This document shows positions 61,600 through 64,000 of a stretch of DNA of 64,000 nt, piece after piece (the first letter of the stretch is position 1; every line of letters begins with the position of its first letter). Source of the stretch: Thalassia testudinum (lineage: Eukaryota > Streptophyta > Magnoliopsida > Alismatales > Hydrocharitaceae); NCBI GenBank assembly GCA_037157565.1, contig JAZHRO010000024.1, positions 11,538,501 to 11,602,500 on the forward strand, read 5' to 3'. Both the position numbers and the translations under genes were made by a program. The notes beneath the pieces were generated by a model that worked only from the letters and a program-made list of their open reading frames with translations, was not told the DNA's origin and ran no database searches.

Positions 61600-62868
61600 G
61601 CATGAATCCTAGGACTAGAAACACTGGATTGATTGTTAGATTCTAGGGTATGGCATGAATCCTAGGACCAGAAACACTAGATTGAATGTTAGATCCTAGG
61701 GTATGGCATGAATCCTAGGGCTAGAAACACTAGGACAATTGTATGGAAATGCATGAATTGCAGTCTTGGACGAGTAAATAGAATAATAATAATTGCCCGT
61801 AATTGGATAACAGCTGCCTGTGAATTATAAAGTACTGTTATTAGCAACTGTTGCATGTAATTCCTGTTGTTGCAATTAAATAGGAGCTACCTATATACGA
61901 ATTGGAAATGAAAGGTTGAATGTCGGAAACACGAGCTTCCTGCGAATAAACCCGAAATGATGAAGCCTAGTACGGCTTGTCCTGAGAAACATGATCATGA
62001 AGCCTATGGGGAAATAGGAGTAGAGCTCCTGGAAGTAAACGGAATGGATCTAGGAATGTGCTGGGAAGTGTGCTATTCCTTGAGTACGTAGTACCAAGGG
62101 AAGCACATGTTACCTCTTGGTGTCGAGGGGAGCTTGCCTCCTTCGAGTCGAGACCCGGGGTAGGTTTGGTCACCTTGCACTGACTCTTTGGCCCTTGTGT
62201 ACACTGTACCAGGGAGAGCTACTAGTGTAGGGAGGGAGTTAGCCACCCCACAGGGCCCGAGGTTTAGCTAGCCGCCTTACACCGACTTGTTTGGCCCTCT
62301 GGGCAAACCAAGGTAGTCAGGCGAGGGTGCGCGAACTGTAGAGGGGTGAGACCCCTGTTTGGTTACTGTGGAGGGGCTAGACCCCTGTTACTGAGAGGGT
62401 TATACCCTATACTGGTTCTGTGCTATGCTTTGGGCGCACCGTTAACGGAAACGACTGACCGCGTGCCAGTGCGGGGTAGCTACCCGTGCGTTTATCGCGC
62501 GTGCCGTAGTCACCGTTATGCCTGTCAGTGACCTTGGGGTGGTTGACTGGGTGTAGGACCACCATGGGGGACTCTCCTGGCCAGGAGAGCACCACGTGCT
62601 ACTTTTACCCTTCGGAAAAGACTGCAATCAAGATCGTTCCCACGAGGAACATTCGAGATCAAGAAAAAGACCTGATAAATAAACCAAGTGATGAAAGAAT
62701 GAATAATTAGTTAAATAAAGAAAGAAATTGAAAGCAACAGCTACCTGTCCATCTTTACTATTTTCCTTAGCTAGTTGCCACTCTACTCAGCGTTCGCTGA
62801 CGTGTTGTACTTATAACCTTTTTCAGGTCCAGGTGTTGAGCAGCCAGAGCCTACGGCTGCAGAGGGTG

Positions 62869-64000
62869 TGTTAAGACTCGAGACATCAAAGCCTTTTTAA
62901 GACGTCTGGGAGTTGGTCCAGATGTCTGGTCAGACATCTGGATGCCTTCCCAGACGTCTGGAAATAAATTTTGGCGTGCGTACGATCGCGAGTTTGCACG
63001 CGTGTCGAGCGCATACTGCAACCCGCCGCCCTCTTCTTTCTCTCTCTTCCCTCACTGACCTACATACAGAACCCCACGCCTTCAAATACCCCTCCCCTCT
63101 CCCTCGTTCACCACCCCACCGTCTCCTCCTTCTAGCGTGAGCACGAGAGAGAGAGAGGGCAGCAGTTGCTACCGGGTGCATCGCGGAGAGAAGAGGGAGA
63201 GCACGCGAGAAAGAGAGGGCGAGCCCACTGGAGCAGCTCGAGGCCGGCTGGCGTGCGCGTAGAGGAGCGTCCTGCTGGGGAGATCTCCCCTGGTGCTGCT
63301 GCAGTTGAAGCAGCGGGTGAGCGACTGCTTGGCGAGCTCGCGCGCAGCGGGAAGAAGGCGAGTAGGTTCTGATTCTGGGAATTTTTCCCAGAATCAGACG
63401 TTTGGACCTACATCCAGACGACGCGGGCGACGTCTGGAGGGAGCTCTAAACGTCTGAGAGGTACGAAATTTCTCCTCTATCTCCTTTTTGCGGATGCGGC
63501 CATGTAGGCCGTCCGCTGAAGTGCTGAGACGTGTCGTGTTGAGGAGGCTTTCGTCGCGCGTGCAGGTTTCATTTCGGGAAGGCCCGGGGACACGCCCTCA
63601 CACACAGTTCAGACGTCTGGGCACAGCACCAGACGGCGGAGAGCGTCTCTAGACGTCCGAAGAGGTGGTCGGACGTATGGAACTGGGTCCAGCCGATTCA
63701 GCAAGATCCCTGGACGTCTGAGGAGCAGCGCAGAATGAGGTATGACCTGGACCATTTTTTTACCCGTTTAGGGTTCGTTCGAGGTCCGATTTTCGCATTT
63801 AAGATTCCATTCTTCTCAGAATTAGTTCCTCTACTTGTTTAAAATAATTGTATCCTATTCTAAGTGGTTCCTTGTGATTGATCCTTGTGTTAGCACCTCG
63901 TTCTGTTGCCGCTTTGGGGGTTGCGAAAGCACGTGGACCTGCCGATCACGCCTCCATTACTCCCGATTTTGCGGGTAGAGTGGCTCCCCTTAGTTATTTT
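62869..64000 (+). mobile_element. Family A LTR copy A4, 5' part
   Basis: Starts TGTTAAGACTCGAGACATC directly after A3 sequence. It shows palindromes at 62900-62965, TATA-like CTTCAAATACCCC, leader, and a second palindrome array at 63395-63720, and runs off the window. Its direct abutment on A3 suggests insertion into A3 with an expected GGGTG duplication on the far side. Confidence 0.85.

Larger units (their letters stand above)
58632..62868 (+). mobile_element. Family A LTR copy A3 (carries B2, cut by A4)
   Basis: Begins TGATAAGACCCGTTCC inside Copia C2. It shows the family A order: palindromes (58660-58725), CTACATATACCCC, GC-rich leader, second palindrome array (59185-59580), CCTAGG-phrase repeats, and the shared ACTGGGCAAACC-like and CCAGGAGAGCACCACGTG blocks. 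It stops at GCTGCAGAGGGTG, a point inside the A1 sequence (near 20235), where A4 starts. The missing last ~300 bp are expected to the right of A4. Confidence 0.85.

Noticed and set aside
1..64000. tRNA, rRNA or organelle-derived genes
   Set aside because: None was recognised by eye. Only the short tRNA-complementary primer sites of Copia elements were seen.

Overview
This window is plant nuclear DNA. Its genes have many short exons with GT/AG introns, and they encode a plant-type laccase, a Tubby-like F-box protein and a plant-like DPH4 relic. The rest is dominated by plant LTR retrotransposons (Copia, plus a Gypsy remnant), MITEs and LINE fragments. The GC-rich first exon of the Tubby gene and the GC-rich fifth exon of the laccase gene suggest a monocot, but I cannot name the species.

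Genes. (1) 2182-2796 (+): the last three exons of a small acidic protein that looks like a NOPCHAP1/DUF4598 family member; exon 1 was not found. (2) 6050-8216 (-): a complete four-exon Tubby-like F-box protein, 398 codons. (3) 38164-43014 (+): a complete seven-exon laccase of 557 residues with all four copper-binding regions. (4) 44299-44690 (-): a DPH4-like J-protein fragment that lacks its second zinc-binding half.

Repeats. 1-489 is the end of a Copia element. From 0.5 to 35 kb there are several MITE-like elements, one with a clean TTA duplication. The 17.7-25.1 kb block is a nest. A ~2.8 kb solo LTR of 'family A' on the minus strand (A2) is split near its end by a second family A solo LTR on the plus strand (A1). 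A1 in turn carries a 1.74 kb solo LTR of an unrelated 'family B' (B1). A diverged family A copy (A5) lies at 30.1-32.8 kb, next to a Gypsy integrase/chromodomain remnant. Two more copies (A3, carrying B2, then A4) lie at 58.6-64.0 kb inside a Copia element. A compact, broken Copia element with matching 5-bp target duplications is at 45.4-48.4 kb. Another Copia-like LTR pair with very unequal decay is at 49.6-51.7 kb, and LINE remnants are at 53.5-55.1 kb.

The most unusual signal is a dense array of the palindrome CAGACGTCTG and close variants, spaced mostly about 20-50 bp apart. It occurs in the promoter and leader parts of both LTR families A and B, although the two families otherwise look unrelated. 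Each array sits around or just upstream of a TATA box, and in A1 and A2 the array has been expanded separately by local tandem duplication. This looks like a convergent or exchanged cis-element array based on an ACGT core. Its function is inference only.
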